NCBI RefSeq assembly: GCF_013072695.1
Contig: NZ_LXUK01000009.1
Location: 124,001 to 188,000, forward strand
Direction: 5' to 3'
Length of the DNA stretch: 64,000 nucleotides
Source of the DNA: Acinetobacter sp. Ac_5812
GTDB taxonomy: Bacteria > Pseudomonadota > Gammaproteobacteria > Pseudomonadales > Moraxellaceae
In this document: positions 8,618 through 17,343 of the stretch, piece after piece
Position numbering within the stretch: the stretch's first letter is position 1
How the letters are laid out: each line of letters starts with the position of its first letter
Made by a program: the position numbers and the translations under genes
The notes under the pieces: model-generated
Database searches by the model: none
What the model was told of the DNA's origin: nothing
Seen by the model: only the letters and a program-made list of their open reading frames with translations

Positions 8618-10204
8618 CTATTCATCCGAATACGGCGGTGTAGGTGGCGTTGGATTCACCGTATTGGTGGATGTTGGTGCTGTTGGGTTCGCAGATTCAA
8701 CGGATTCCTTATGTAAAGGATTCGGTTGTTTTGCTTCAGTTTTTGCCTTATCCAGCAAATCGCTGAGCAAACGTTCTGCAGGTTGACGTCCACCTAAACC
8801 AAAGGCCAAGGCAAAAGCCACAGCGACTGAGCCAAGTGTTAAACCGAAAGCCAAATTCACAATCGAATCCGCAATACCCATGGCTTTCAAGCCCATTGCA
8901 ATCACCAAGCCCATAATTAAGATACGGACTAAATTGCCTAACCAGCGTGAACTGTTGTATTCACCACGTTGTACGATATTGGCGACCACATTAGCTAACC
9001 AGAAGCCGATCACGAGGATCACAGCGCCAAGTAGGATACTTGCGCCAAACTGGATAAACATCGCAATCAGTACACTGACCTGTTCTAGCCCAAGTCGATT
9101 GGCCGCCTCTGAAACCGCAAATAACATGGTAAAGAAAACAATTAAACAACCGATCACATCAGAAACACGGGTTTGTCCCAAGAAGCGTTGTAAATCAAGC
9201 TTCATCGGGATTTCATCGACCCCTGCACCCGAAATCAATTCAGCCACTAAACGTGCCACAAAACGCGATACGATATAAGCTACAATTAAAATCAAACCTG
9301 CTGCAATGATTTGTGGAATTGCATACATGATCTGATTGAGCATGGCGGTTGCAGGTTGAGAAATTGCTTGGATACCCAAGGCTTCAAAAGCCACGATTAA
9401 AGTCGTAATAATTATGATGGCAAATACAAATGAACCTAAGAATTTAGCAACATTTGAGTTCTTAAATAAGCCAACTTTTTCAGCTTGCGCCTGTAAACCG
9501 AGACTATTACTGAGGCCTTCAACAATGCCTCTTACAATTTTCGCTAACACATAGCCCACGAAAATGATCACAGCCGTAATAAACAGGTTCGGCAGATAAG
9601 CAATCGCTTCATTCACCATGTTTTGTACGGGAATTAAAAGCCCTGTTAAACCTAGAATTGATAAGACAATCGGTAAGAACAGTAATAACACTAACCAATA
9701 GAAAATTTCACCAATATTGCTACTGAGTGAACTGACACCAACTTCGCCACTCAGCTTCTCGTCGAGTTCAGTTTTAGAAAGTACATTGGTCAGCCCCGCA
9801 CGAACCAGACGTGCGATAATCCAGCCAATAAATCCCACCGCGACTGCTGCCAGCAAGTTAGGTATATAAGCCAACACGCGACCCACCATATTGCTAAATG
9901 GATCACTGACCCCACTGATATTTAGAACATTAAGCGCGCCAACGACAGCGAGAATCATCACAAACCAGAACACCAGTTTGGAGACCAGATTTTCAATATT
10001 TGGAGTACGGCCTGTTGCAGAAGACAATTTATGATTGGTATCAAGCTTTTGCAGTAATTTTTTAACACCTGCTGCAATCACTAAAGCAACAATCCACCCT
10101 ATAAGTAGGATGACAACTGCAGCAAAAATAGGATGAAACTGATCCCAATAATACATTGCATCAAATCCTCCACGATTGGAGGGGTCACTAAAAAAATCAT
10201 TCAT
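8618..10204 (-). CDS. Multi-helix mechanosensitive ion channel family protein (CmpX-like)
   Basis: A 528-residue inner-membrane protein with repeated units in which a glycine-rich amphipathic helix follows an (I/L)PN motif (AYIPNLLAAVAVGFIGWIIARLVR, AYLPNLFITAVIIFVGYVLAKIVR, YAIPQIIAAGLILIVAYIVSRFV). These are TM_helix (PF05552) repeats, as in Pseudomonas CmpX. A MscS-like pore helix (AVAFALAFGLGGRQPAERLL) lies near the C-terminus, but the soluble vestibule domain of canonical MscS is absent. The tail is a Pro/Thr-rich stretch. ATG 10204 has AAGGATAACAAC before it. Confidence 0.83.
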   Translation of the reverse strand: MNDFFSDPSNRGGFDAMYYWDQFHPIFAAVVILLIGWIVALVIAAGVKKLLQKLDTNHKLSSATGRTPNIENLVSKLVFWFVMILAVVGALNVLNISGVSDPFSNMVGRVLAYIPNLLAAVAVGFIGWIIARLVRAGLTNVLSKTELDEKLSGEVGVSSLSSNIGEIFYWLVLLLFLPIVLSILGLTGLLIPVQNMVNEAIAYLPNLFITAVIIFVGYVLAKIVRGIVEGLSNSLGLQAQAEKVGLFKNSNVAKFLGSFVFAIIIITTLIVAFEALGIQAISQPATAMLNQIMYAIPQIIAAGLILIVAYIVSRFVARLVAELISGAGVDEIPMKLDLQRFLGQTRVSDVIGCLIVFFTMLFAVSEAANRLGLEQVSVLIAMFIQFGASILLGAVILVIGFWLANVVANIVQRGEYNSSRWLGNLVRILIMGLVIAMGLKAMGIADSIVNLAFGLTLGSVAVAFALAFGLGGRQPAERLLSDLLDKAKTEAKQPNPLHKESVESANPTAPTSTNTVNPTPPTPPYSDE

Positions 10205-10365
10205 GTTGTTATCCTTATATTGTGTTTTTAAATCTTGATACACATCCACCTAAGAACGTTCTGCAATTAAGAACATGATTTATGGATGCTTCCACCTTAG
10301 TTTTTGTCTATTTTCCAATCAATCAATGGCATCACTAATACAACAAAAAAGTCTCACAATATTGC

Positions 10366-10398
10366 AAAAAAGCTCATTGATTCACACCAATGAGCTTT
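10366..10398 (-). terminator. Rho-independent terminator after the small membrane gene
   Basis: AAAGCTCATTG pairs with CAATGAGCTTT around an 8-base loop. On the minus strand it is followed by more T residues, about 35 bases beyond the stop codon at 10434. Confidence 0.82.
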
Positions 10399-10433
10399 AT
10401 TATGAATTGGTTTTGGTCTAAAGATATGCTTGC

Positions 10434-10634
10434 TTAAGCATTCAGAATGGCCGACTGCAACTGTGACATGATCACTTGAGCAGTTGGATTGGCTGAATGA
10501 TCAGCAACCATATAAACAAGTAATGCAATCAGGAAGATTCCGACCATAATCAAAATATAAACGGGTAATCTTCTCTTTTTGGTAATTTCTTCTTTGCTGG
10601 CCACATGAGGCTGTGGCTTACTAAAATCATGCAT
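10434..10634 (-). CDS. Small single-pass membrane protein
   Basis: A 66-residue protein with a cytoplasmic basic region (KEEITKKRR) followed by one hydrophobic helix (LPVYILIMVGIFLIALLVYMV) and a short polar tail. Three in-frame start codons exist; ATG 10634 is chosen because GAGGG lies eight bases upstream. A strong terminator follows. The family is unknown. Confidence 0.65.
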   Translation of the reverse strand: MHDFSKPQPHVASKEEITKKRRLPVYILIMVGIFLIALLVYMVADHSANPTAQVIMSQLQSAILNA

Positions 10635-10837
10635 GATAGCAGCCCTCATCCTTTTACTTTTCAAGTTTTATATTAGCAATACCCAGTGTTGCATTGTGTG
10701 AAAAAGCTTCGGACTATCGTTGCACTGGTTGCAGAACTCTACTTTCTTTTATTAATTTTTTGTTTAAAATATAGTCGGTTTTAGAATGCGTTAAAATAAG
10801 CTATAATACGCGCCTCCTTTCTCAGCCATTCTGCTTT

Positions 10838-11260
10838 ATGTCCTATAGCCAACAAAGCGTTTCTCTTGAATTAGACACTGATGTTACTCATCAATGTTTT
10901 TTACACCACACACGCGATGAACATTTGATTGGAATTATTGAGTTCAATAAGCCGAGCTATATTCTGAAATGGGGCGATTTAGAATACTTTCGTCGTCGTA
11001 CAGAAGAGTTTTCGGTGATGCCTTTGCCAGATTGTATCAATGCGATGATAGTCGATATTCGCAATGTCCAACCTTTTTTGGATAATGAAGTTCCAATCCT
11101 GCCTTGGCGGTTACTCGAAGAGGATTGTCCAGTGCGTCTGGTTGTCCCACAAGATCGCCTAGAGCATTATATTGGCTTATTTGAACCCACTTGGTTAACC
11201 ACGGATGTGGATACCGCCATTCAAGAAATTCGTGAATTTATGGATATGTTTGTACATTAA
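10838..11260 (+). CDS. Conserved-looking hypothetical protein
   Basis: A 140-residue soluble acidic protein without a signal peptide or membrane helix. It contains paired aromatic-acidic stretches (ILKWGDLEYFRRR, VPILPWRLLEEDCPVRLVV) and a helical C-terminus. I do not recognise the family. A TATAAT hexamer at 10802-10807 about 30 bases upstream is a plausible -10 element, although the -35 is weak. It is convergent with fpr, only 22 bases apart. Confidence 0.65.
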   Translation: MSYSQQSVSLELDTDVTHQCFLHHTRDEHLIGIIEFNKPSYILKWGDLEYFRRRTEEFSVMPLPDCINAMIVDIRNVQPFLDNEVPILPWRLLEEDCPVRLVVPQDRLEHYIGLFEPTWLTTDVDTAIQEIREFMDMFVH

Positions 11261-11282
11261 GACATATCCATTCACCACGCTT

Positions 11283-12044
11283 CTACCAATAATTCTCTAC
11301 AGCAATATTCCCTTCACCACGACGATTCATAATTAAACCGCGTTGTTTCAGCGCTTCTTTGGTATCTTCCACCATTTGTGGATTACCACATAGCATCACA
11401 TGACTACTGTCTCGGTTAAAAGAGAGTCCTGCAGCTTTTTCTAACTCACCATTGCCAATTAAAACAGGTAAACGATCATGCAGAGCGGCATTCGGATCAC
11501 GGGTAATAATTGGAATAAACTTAAAGCCGGTATGCCCTTCGCCAAATAAGTCGGCAATCTCTTGGATACGCTCGACATAAGCCAATTCAGATTCCGTACG
11601 TACGCTATAGACCAGATTGATCTGCTGATATTTATTCCATGTTTCAAAGTCTTGTAACATCGATAAAAACGGCGCAAGCCCCGTGCCTGTTCCCAATAAC
11701 CATAAATCTTGTGGTAAAGGTTGTTGATAACGTGCCAGCGTTAAATAGCCATAGGAAATTTTTTCCAGATACAACTCATCCCCGACTTTGAGGTGTTGCA
11801 GATTCGAGGTAAAAGCACCATCAGGTACAACAATTGAAAAAAATTCTAAAGTTTCATCGAAAGGTGAAGATACAACTGAATAAGCCCGAACAACCAGCTC
11901 CCCTTCAACCATTAAACCAATACGCGCGAACTGACCTGCAGTAAATTTGAAATGTGCTGGACGGGTCATGGTGAAGCTAAAAAGATTATGAGTCCAACGG
12001 TGTACAGATAAAACCTTTTCTACGCTAAATTTTTCAATTGACAT
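11283..12044 (-). CDS. fpr: Ferredoxin/flavodoxin--NADP+ reductase
   Basis: A 253-residue FAD enzyme that exchanges electrons between NADPH and ferredoxin or flavodoxin in the cytoplasm. The FAD-binding RAYSVVSSP lies near residue 54, the NADP-binding GTGTGLAPFLSMLQ near residue 117, and VMLCGNPQMVEDT near residue 216. The C-terminus ends in a NIAVENYW motif of the bacterial subclass. It is divergent from a LysR gene only 84 bases away, the same arrangement as Pseudomonas fpr-finR, where FinR activates fpr under superoxide or iron stress. Confidence 0.93.
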   Translation of the reverse strand: MSIEKFSVEKVLSVHRWTHNLFSFTMTRPAHFKFTAGQFARIGLMVEGELVVRAYSVVSSPFDETLEFFSIVVPDGAFTSNLQHLKVGDELYLEKISYGYLTLARYQQPLPQDLWLLGTGTGLAPFLSMLQDFETWNKYQQINLVYSVRTESELAYVERIQEIADLFGEGHTGFKFIPIITRDPNAALHDRLPVLIGNGELEKAAGLSFNRDSSHVMLCGNPQMVEDTKEALKQRGLIMNRRGEGNIAVENYW

Positions 12045-12094
12045 GATGAGAACGTGGCACGAAACAGTGCGCTCATGTTAGCATGATCGAATAA

Positions 12095-12109
12095 TTGATG
12101 GATACTCAA
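12095..12109. promoter_or_regulatory. LysR-type box between fpr and the LysR gene
   Basis: TTGA-N7-TCAA fits the T-N11-A LysR consensus and lies about 20 bases before the regulator start and about 50 bases before fpr. It is a candidate shared operator. Confidence 0.45.
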
Positions 12110-12128
12110 AACATTAAGGCTATTTAAC

Positions 12129-13013
12129 ATGCGCATGACATTACGCCAATTGGCTGTTTTCGTGGCGGTCGCTCAAGAGGGAACGGTAACCAAAGCGAGT
12201 GATGCTGTCCGACTTACACAAAGTGCGGCAAGTATGGCTTTAGCCGATTTAGAAGATGGTCTAGGTGCACCACTCTTTGATCGTTTGGGTAAACGCTTAC
12301 AACTCAATGATTTGGGGAGGTTTTTACTCCCACAAGCTTTAGAAATTTTAGGTCGCTGTGATTCTTTTGAACAAGCGGCTAAGGGTGAATTACAAAGCAT
12401 TGATCTGCGTTTAGGTGCAACGCTTACAATTAGTGATTATTTAATGCCAGATTTGATGGCTGAATTTTTACAACGTCATCCACAAGCACATCTGCAACTG
12501 CAAGTGGGCAATACCCGTCAAATGATTGAAGCAGTCAATCAATTCCAATTGGATCTCGCCTTGATCGAAGGGTCTTGTCATTTACCTCAACTGCAATGTA
12601 TCCATTGGCGTGATGATGAGCTAGCCGTATGTTGTGCGCCTGATCATCCCTTAGCACAGTTGAATCGCCCCGTGAGTTCAACTGATTTCCTAGATGTGGA
12701 GTGGATTCTACGTGAGGAAGGCTCAGGCACTCGTGAAGTGTTTGATAATGCCATTTTGCAGGATTTACCCGATGCCAATATCCGTTTAACATTAGGTCAT
12801 AATGAAGCGATCTTAAAAATTGTGGCAGGTGGTTTGGGCATGTCATGCGTGTCACGCCTAGCAATTGAACCGCTACAAGAGAAAGGTCAACTGGTGATCT
12901 TAGATACCCCATTCTGGCAATTAACCCGCCCGCTCTATATGTTAGTGCATCGTCAAAAGTACCAAGGGCCTGGACTGAAAGCCTTTTTACAATTTTGTGA
13001 AAATCAGGTTTAG
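12129..13013 (+). CDS. finR: LysR-family regulator, FinR-like
   Basis: A 294-residue LysR regulator. The winged helix-turn-helix is at residues 4-62 (LRQLAVFVAVAQEGTVTKASDAVRLTQSAASMALADLED), followed by the substrate-binding domain (LRLGATLTISDYLMPDLMAEFLQRHP and onward). The name rests on the divergent arrangement with fpr, which matches FinR in Pseudomonas. A YeiE-like regulator is the alternative. Two ATGs occur at 12129 and 12135. A symmetric terminator follows. Confidence 0.75.
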   Translation: MRMTLRQLAVFVAVAQEGTVTKASDAVRLTQSAASMALADLEDGLGAPLFDRLGKRLQLNDLGRFLLPQALEILGRCDSFEQAAKGELQSIDLRLGATLTISDYLMPDLMAEFLQRHPQAHLQLQVGNTRQMIEAVNQFQLDLALIEGSCHLPQLQCIHWRDDELAVCCAPDHPLAQLNRPVSSTDFLDVEWILREEGSGTREVFDNAILQDLPDANIRLTLGHNEAILKIVAGGLGMSCVSRLAIEPLQEKGQLVILDTPFWQLTRPLYMLVHRQKYQGPGLKAFLQFCENQV

Positions 13014-13024
13014 TTCATCCCAAT

Positions 13025-13055
13025 AAAAAACGCTTCCTAATAGGAAGCGTTTTTT
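13025..13055. terminator. Strong bidirectional terminator
   Basis: CGCTTCC-TAATA-GGAAGCG is flanked by six A and six T residues. It separates the convergent finR-like and TonB receptor genes and can serve both. Confidence 0.92.
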
Positions 13056-13063
13056 ATTTTCAT

Positions 13064-15217
13064 TTAGAAATCGAAGCTGACACCGAGTTTATAAGTACGA
13101 CCTGCACCAATAATGGCATAGTCACTGTTAAATACACCTGCCCAGTGCTTTTTATCGGCCACGTTATCAACATTGGCTCTAAAAATTGTATTCACGCCTC
13201 CAAGTTTAGTCGCATACTTCGCACCCAAGTCAAAAATAGTGTAATCAGGCAACTCTAAAGAATTATCGCTATTTAAATATTGTTTGCTTACATACGTAGC
13301 ACCAGCATTTAAGCTTAAACCATCTAGGGTTGGAATCGCATAATTAAGGTTCAACCCTGCAGTAAAGTCGGGAATACCATATATGGTTTTACCTGTCGTT
13401 GTTGCCAGAGCTGTTTTCTTATATTTCGCATCGATATAAGCCATATTTCCAATTACACTCAAATCTTGAGTTAAATTGCCAGCAAACGTCCATTCAACCC
13501 CACGTGAACGGGTTTTAGCATCATCTGTAGTAATTTGTGTTTTCTTATTTGCATCAGGGGCAGTAAGCTTTGTTGTCATCAAATCAGGTTTTTCAATTTG
13601 ATATATCGCCAGAGTATTTAACCATGAACCCTGCTGAACTTTTGCACCTAATTCATATTGTTTAGTCTGATAAGGAGCAAAAGTTTTATTATAATTTATA
13701 TCATCTTTATAGCTTAGATCAGTAAGAGATTTTCCTTCAGATAAACCTTCAACATAACTTGCATAAAAAGATATATTTTCACCAAAAGGTTTGAGAATGA
13801 TTGCCAGACTTGGTGAAATTTTATCGTCACTGTAACTACTTGCAGCATAGGCAGGTATAGTTCTAGTATCAATATCTTGATAACGTGCACCCACAATGAA
13901 CTCAAGCTTATCGTTCAACAGGGAAATCTGATCGGTTAAAGTGTAACTCACATATTTATTATCTGCATATGGTCCAATATATGGAGATGCTGTTGGCATA
14001 GCACCTTCAGATGATGGGTTGTAAAGATTCGTATTAAAGTTTGTTGTTGGAAGGATATATCCTGCATTTTTATTATTATAATGCTGCCAATATTTTCGCG
14101 TTAAATAATCTGCTCGAACACCAACAGTATGTTTGATACTTCCTGTTTCAAACTTTGCTTCAAGACCAGTGTTTGCAGCAACATTGTGTTCCTGAGTACC
14201 CACCCGATAATATTGAGATGTTGCAGCACTTGTTGCAGCATTTTGCACAATCATGCGCGTACCAAAAAGATGCCCTGAATATTCTTTTTCAGTATATCCA
14301 ACGCCAGCAAACACTTTTAAATCTGGACTGAACTTGTATTCTCCAGAGAGCCCAGCATATTGGCTATTCTGCTTTCCTTCAATTTTTGGAAAATAGTTAT
14401 TATTGCCATCTGGAGCTGCAATCACTTGCTTGATTGTTCCCATTGAGACCATTGCCGGTGAACCACCTTCACGATCATCTCGCATCGCATAGGCATCAAA
14501 GTTTAGCTTTAATGTGTCTGTGGTATAGTCAAGCGCAAGCACACCTGTTGCATTGGTATCGTCCATTCCATCAATGAGATGTTCACCTGTGCCATAAGAA
14601 CCGCTCGCTCGGATACCAAATTCATTATTTGTGCCTAAGCGACGGGATACGTCAAAACCTGATTTATAGTAGCCCCCATCTTCGTAACTTGCTGACACTT
14701 GAGTAAGGTCTCGATTAGCACGTTTAGTCTGTGCCATTACAACACCACCAACACTACCTGCTGGTGCCATACCAGCAACTAAAGCATTTGGGCCTTTTAA
14801 TAAAGTAACTGACTCAAGAATATCTGTAGGAATACGCCCAGTCGGTGCCATTCCAAACAAGCCATTTAGGTTATAGTCTTCAAATCCAACGCTAAAACCA
14901 CGAATTTGAACATTTTCATTTAAATGTCCAGCATTGGTTGTTTCACGAATACTTGGATCATTTCTTAAGACTTCTGAAACAGTCGCAGCCTGCTGATCTT
15001 GAATCAACTTTTCCGAATAAGTCGTGACAGAAAATGGGGTATCAATAGTAGCTTTATTACCTAAGCTACCCAAATTTGAGTTTTTCTTAAGTTTTCCAGC
15101 AGCATAACTCTCTTGTTGATCGGCTTTTACCGTAATCGTTGGTAAAACTGTATTGTCATCTGCAACAGCAAACATCGGCAAAGCAATGAGAGACAAAAAT
15201 AATAGATTCTTTTTCAA
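13064..15217 (-). CDS. TonB-dependent siderophore receptor
   Basis: An outer-membrane iron-siderophore transporter of about 717 residues. From TTG 15217 the N-terminus is an ideal signal peptide (LKKNLLFLSLIALPMFAVA). The TonB-box-like PTITVKA follows, then the plug domain (DTPFSVTTYSEKLIQDQQ, IRGFSVGFEDYNLNG, ILLKGPNAL-like) and the 22-strand barrel ending in a terminal aromatic (YKLGVSFDF). GGGG nine bases before the TTG supports this start; GTG 15247 is the alternative but would spoil the signal peptide. A Fur-box match lies upstream. The siderophore is not identifiable; hydroxamate types are plausible. Confidence 0.88.
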   Translation of the reverse strand: MKKNLLFLSLIALPMFAVADDNTVLPTITVKADQQESYAAGKLKKNSNLGSLGNKATIDTPFSVTTYSEKLIQDQQAATVSEVLRNDPSIRETTNAGHLNENVQIRGFSVGFEDYNLNGLFGMAPTGRIPTDILESVTLLKGPNALVAGMAPAGSVGGVVMAQTKRANRDLTQVSASYEDGGYYKSGFDVSRRLGTNNEFGIRASGSYGTGEHLIDGMDDTNATGVLALDYTTDTLKLNFDAYAMRDDREGGSPAMVSMGTIKQVIAAPDGNNNYFPKIEGKQNSQYAGLSGEYKFSPDLKVFAGVGYTEKEYSGHLFGTRMIVQNAATSAATSQYYRVGTQEHNVAANTGLEAKFETGSIKHTVGVRADYLTRKYWQHYNNKNAGYILPTTNFNTNLYNPSSEGAMPTASPYIGPYADNKYVSYTLTDQISLLNDKLEFIVGARYQDIDTRTIPAYAASSYSDDKISPSLAIILKPFGENISFYASYVEGLSEGKSLTDLSYKDDINYNKTFAPYQTKQYELGAKVQQGSWLNTLAIYQIEKPDLMTTKLTAPDANKKTQITTDDAKTRSRGVEWTFAGNLTQDLSVIGNMAYIDAKYKKTALATTTGKTIYGIPDFTAGLNLNYAIPTLDGLSLNAGATYVSKQYLNSDNSLELPDYTIFDLGAKYATKLGGVNTIFRANVDNVADKKHWAGVFNSDYAIIGAGRTYKLGVSFDF

Positions 15218-15271
15218 GTGATCAAACCCCGATAAAAATTTGACCACAGTATATAAGACAAATTAACAAAT

Positions 15272-15290
15272 GATAATAAAAATCATTAAT
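15272..15290. promoter_or_regulatory. Fur box upstream of the TonB receptor
   Basis: GATAATAAAAATCATTAAT matches 15 of 19 positions of the Fur consensus. It lies about 55 bases before the proposed TTG start, so iron-replete repression by Fur is expected. Confidence 0.75.
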
Positions 15291-15387
15291 AAAATAATAA
15301 CTATTACATATTGGTGATGAAAATCTTATGATGAGAATTTAAATAATCTAGATATTCACTCAGTCATTGAAGCCCTAATCCTCTGTT

Positions 15388-16077
15388 TTATCGACCAAAT
15401 TGTCGCTCGCAGGGTTCACCATCATTATTTCCATCCATTTGGGTATTCGGGCAATTTCTTAAAAAAAATAGTGCTTCCTCATAAGAATGCATTTGTGAAC
15501 AATGAGTCCGCCCATCACACTTAAACTGAGTATTCGTAGGTTGTACCGTTTGAATCGATTCTGGATGATGTGACTCAAGTGAGCGCTGCGTTTTTTCTGA
15601 TAACTTTAGCTCAGGTAATTCGCCAATTGCTTTACGTTGTTCTTCAACAATGCGTTTTTGCTCATTGATCAGCTGCGCAGTTTTTAACTCTTTCGATTGC
15701 TGATAGGACTGATATTTTTGAAAGACAAGAACCATTAAAATTGCAATCACGATGAGTCCCATCACCGTAAATATCTTGCTCTTCTTAGAATTAGATAGAC
15801 TATGCTCCTGCGAAATAAATCTTTTAGAGGACTGATTTGCTACAGATGCATAGGTTATATTCGAATTGTTTAAATCCAAACGCACAATATTGGCTGCTTT
15901 AAATTTCCCTTTATCCTCAACCAGAAGAAATTTAAGTCTTTCTCCGAGTTTTGGCTCCCCTGCTATCTTTGGAAAATCACTAATATGGAAAAAAATATCT
16001 TCTTGCTTACCCTCTACCTCAATAAAACCGAAACCCCGTTCAGTATTATATTTTTTAATTTTCCCTTCAAGAAACAT
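15388..16077 (-). CDS. Cold-shock domain protein with TM helix and excalibur motif
   Basis: A 229-residue three-part protein. Residues 1-70 are a cold-shock domain with RNP1-like GFGFIEV and RNP2-like DIFFHISDF, expected to bind nucleic acid. A single transmembrane helix follows (IFTVMGLIVIAILMVLVF, about residues 104-121), then a coiled-coil-like Glu/Lys region. The end has an excalibur-type calcium motif (FKCDGRTHCSQM, then MDGNNDGEPCERQ). ATG 16077 is preferred over the GTG immediately before it. With the helix oriented normally, the nucleic acid domain would be cytoplasmic and the excalibur part periplasmic. Confidence 0.8.
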   Translation of the reverse strand: MFLEGKIKKYNTERGFGFIEVEGKQEDIFFHISDFPKIAGEPKLGERLKFLLVEDKGKFKAANIVRLDLNNSNITYASVANQSSKRFISQEHSLSNSKKSKIFTVMGLIVIAILMVLVFQKYQSYQQSKELKTAQLINEQKRIVEEQRKAIGELPELKLSEKTQRSLESHHPESIQTVQPTNTQFKCDGRTHCSQMHSYEEALFFLRNCPNTQMDGNNDGEPCERQFGR

Positions 16078-16120
16078 CACATTAACACTCTATTTTTATA
16101 TTCCGTCTATTCTAATAAAA

Positions 16121-16141
16121 AAAGAGGCTAAAAGCCTCTTT
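16121..16141 (-). terminator. Terminator after the short cold-shock protein gene
   Basis: AAAGAGGC-TAAAA-GCCTCTTT forms an 8-bp stem. On the minus strand it lies between the two cold-shock genes and is followed by a T-rich tract. Confidence 0.8.
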
Positions 16142-16187
16142 TCTCTAAAAATTTCAACCCAGTTCAGGTCAAACCATTGCAGAAAAA

Positions 16188-16478
16188 TTAACGTCTGAAA
16201 TTTGATAACAACTCAGATGTGATCGAATTATTATGCGTCGCTATTTTAGTTTTTCTGGTTTTCGCTGGGTTTGGATCAACAAGCTCAATTTTTGTGGCTT
16301 TGTACTTCCCGTCATTTTCAACGACCACAAATTTCACTTTTTCATTTCTTTTCGGCTCACCACCTGCTGGATACTCTGAAATATGAAAAAACACATCCCC
16401 TTCAGAGGTCCCAATAAAGCCAAAGCCTTTGTCTGGATTATATTGTTTAATTTTTCCCTGATAGAACTCTTGCTTCAT
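16188..16478 (-). CDS. Cold-shock domain protein
   Basis: A 96-residue protein. The cold-shock domain (residues 1-68) has GFGFIGT and DVFFHISEYP, and a basic tail follows (KTRKTKIATH). It is a close paralogue of the N-terminal domain of the next gene downstream, which suggests tandem duplication followed by acquisition of a membrane and excalibur tail in one copy. ATG 16478 is chosen because AGGA lies ten bases upstream. The probable role is RNA chaperone activity. Confidence 0.82.
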   Translation of the reverse strand: MKQEFYQGKIKQYNPDKGFGFIGTSEGDVFFHISEYPAGGEPKRNEKVKFVVVENDGKYKATKIELVDPNPAKTRKTKIATHNNSITSELLSNFRR

Positions 16479-16527
16479 GACATTTATCCTACTTTGCAAA
16501 TCTAATAATCACAGTATATAAAAATAA

Positions 16528-16585
16528 AAAAGAGACTTTCAATCTATCCCCAAAACAACTTCAGGATGAGATCAAGTCTCTTTTT
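16528..16585 (-). terminator. Terminator downstream of upp
   Basis: AAAAAGAGACTT pairs with AAGTCTCTTTTT over 12 bp around a 34-base loop, 17 bases beyond the upp stop codon. The loop is longer than usual for an intrinsic terminator. Confidence 0.65.
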
Positions 16586-16601
16586 ATGAATGTTTCAAAA
16601 A

Positions 16602-17237
16602 TCAGTCTTTTTGAACACTACCAAAAATCTTGTCGCCAGCATCACCCAGACCAGGAACAATATAGCCTTCTTCATTCAGACCTTGGTCAATCGATGCGGT
16701 ATAGATCAACACATCTGGATGTGCAGCTTCTACTTTGGCAACACCTTCTGGTGCAGCAACCAAGACCATGACACGAATATCTTTACAGCCACTTGCTTTC
16801 AATACATCAATTGCAGCAATTAAAGAATTACCTGTCGCAAGCATTGGATCAATAATCATGGCTAAGCGATTGGCAACATCAGGCACTAACTTTTTATAGT
16901 ACGTGCGCACTTCCAAAGTTGCTTCATCACGCTCTAAACCTAAGACACTTACTTTCGCGCTTGGAATCAGGCTAAGAACACCCTCAAGCATACCAATACC
17001 AGCACGCAAGATCGGAACAATGGTGATTTTCTTCCCTGCGATACGCTGAGTTGAGACTTTCCCTGCCCACCCATCAATTTCATGATCAACAACAGGAAGA
17101 TCCTTTGTTGCTTCATAAGTCAGTAACATCGTGACTTCTTGCGCTAATTCACGAAAGTTCTTGGTACTAATATCTGAACGACGTAATAAACCAAGTTTAT
17201 GGCGAATAAGCGGATGACGGATTTCTTGAATCGACAC
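16602..17237 (-). CDS. upp: Uracil phosphoribosyltransferase
   Basis: A 211-residue pyrimidine salvage enzyme: uracil + PRPP gives UMP + pyrophosphate. The PRPP-binding [13 protein letters not shown] lies near residue 127 and the uracil-binding [15 protein letters not shown] is near the C-terminus. The frame stays open for another 25 codons upstream, but those codons run through the preceding terminator. GTG 17237 ([16 protein letters not shown]) has AGG nine bases before it and gives the standard family length. Confidence 0.93.
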   Translation of the reverse strand: MSIQEIRHPLIRHKLGLLRRSDISTKNFRELAQEVTMLLTYEATKDLPVVDHEIDGWAGKVSTQRIAGKKITIVPILRAGIGMLEGVLSLIPSAKVSVLGLERDEATLEVRTYYKKLVPDVANRLAMIIDPMLATGNSLIAAIDVLKASGCKDIRVMVLVAAPEGVAKVEAAHPDVLIYTASIDQGLNEEGYIVPGLGDAGDKIFGSVQKD

Positions 17238-17300
17238 GAATGAGTACCTAGGTAATATTAATCTCGTTCCATTATAAAGTGTTTTTTTACTCATCAATAA

Positions 17301-17330
17301 AAAAGCCTCCAACTTTGGAGGCTTTTTTGT
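17301..17330 (-). terminator. Terminator of the nuo operon
   Basis: AAAAAAGCCTCCAA-CT-TTGGAGGCTTTTTT is an 8-bp GC-rich stem flanked by A6 and T6, 14 bases after the nuoN stop codon. It separates nuo from upp. Confidence 0.92.
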
Positions 17331-17343
17331 ACAAATCCGACGA

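Noticed and set aside
8463..8786. 107-codon plus-strand frame
   Set aside because: It overlaps the 3' end of the mechanosensitive channel gene and its terminator; glycine/valine-rich low complexity is an antisense artefact.
17238..17312. Extension of upp to 236 residues
   Set aside because: The added codons pass through the nuo terminator hairpin; GTG 17237 has a ribosome binding site and restores the family length.
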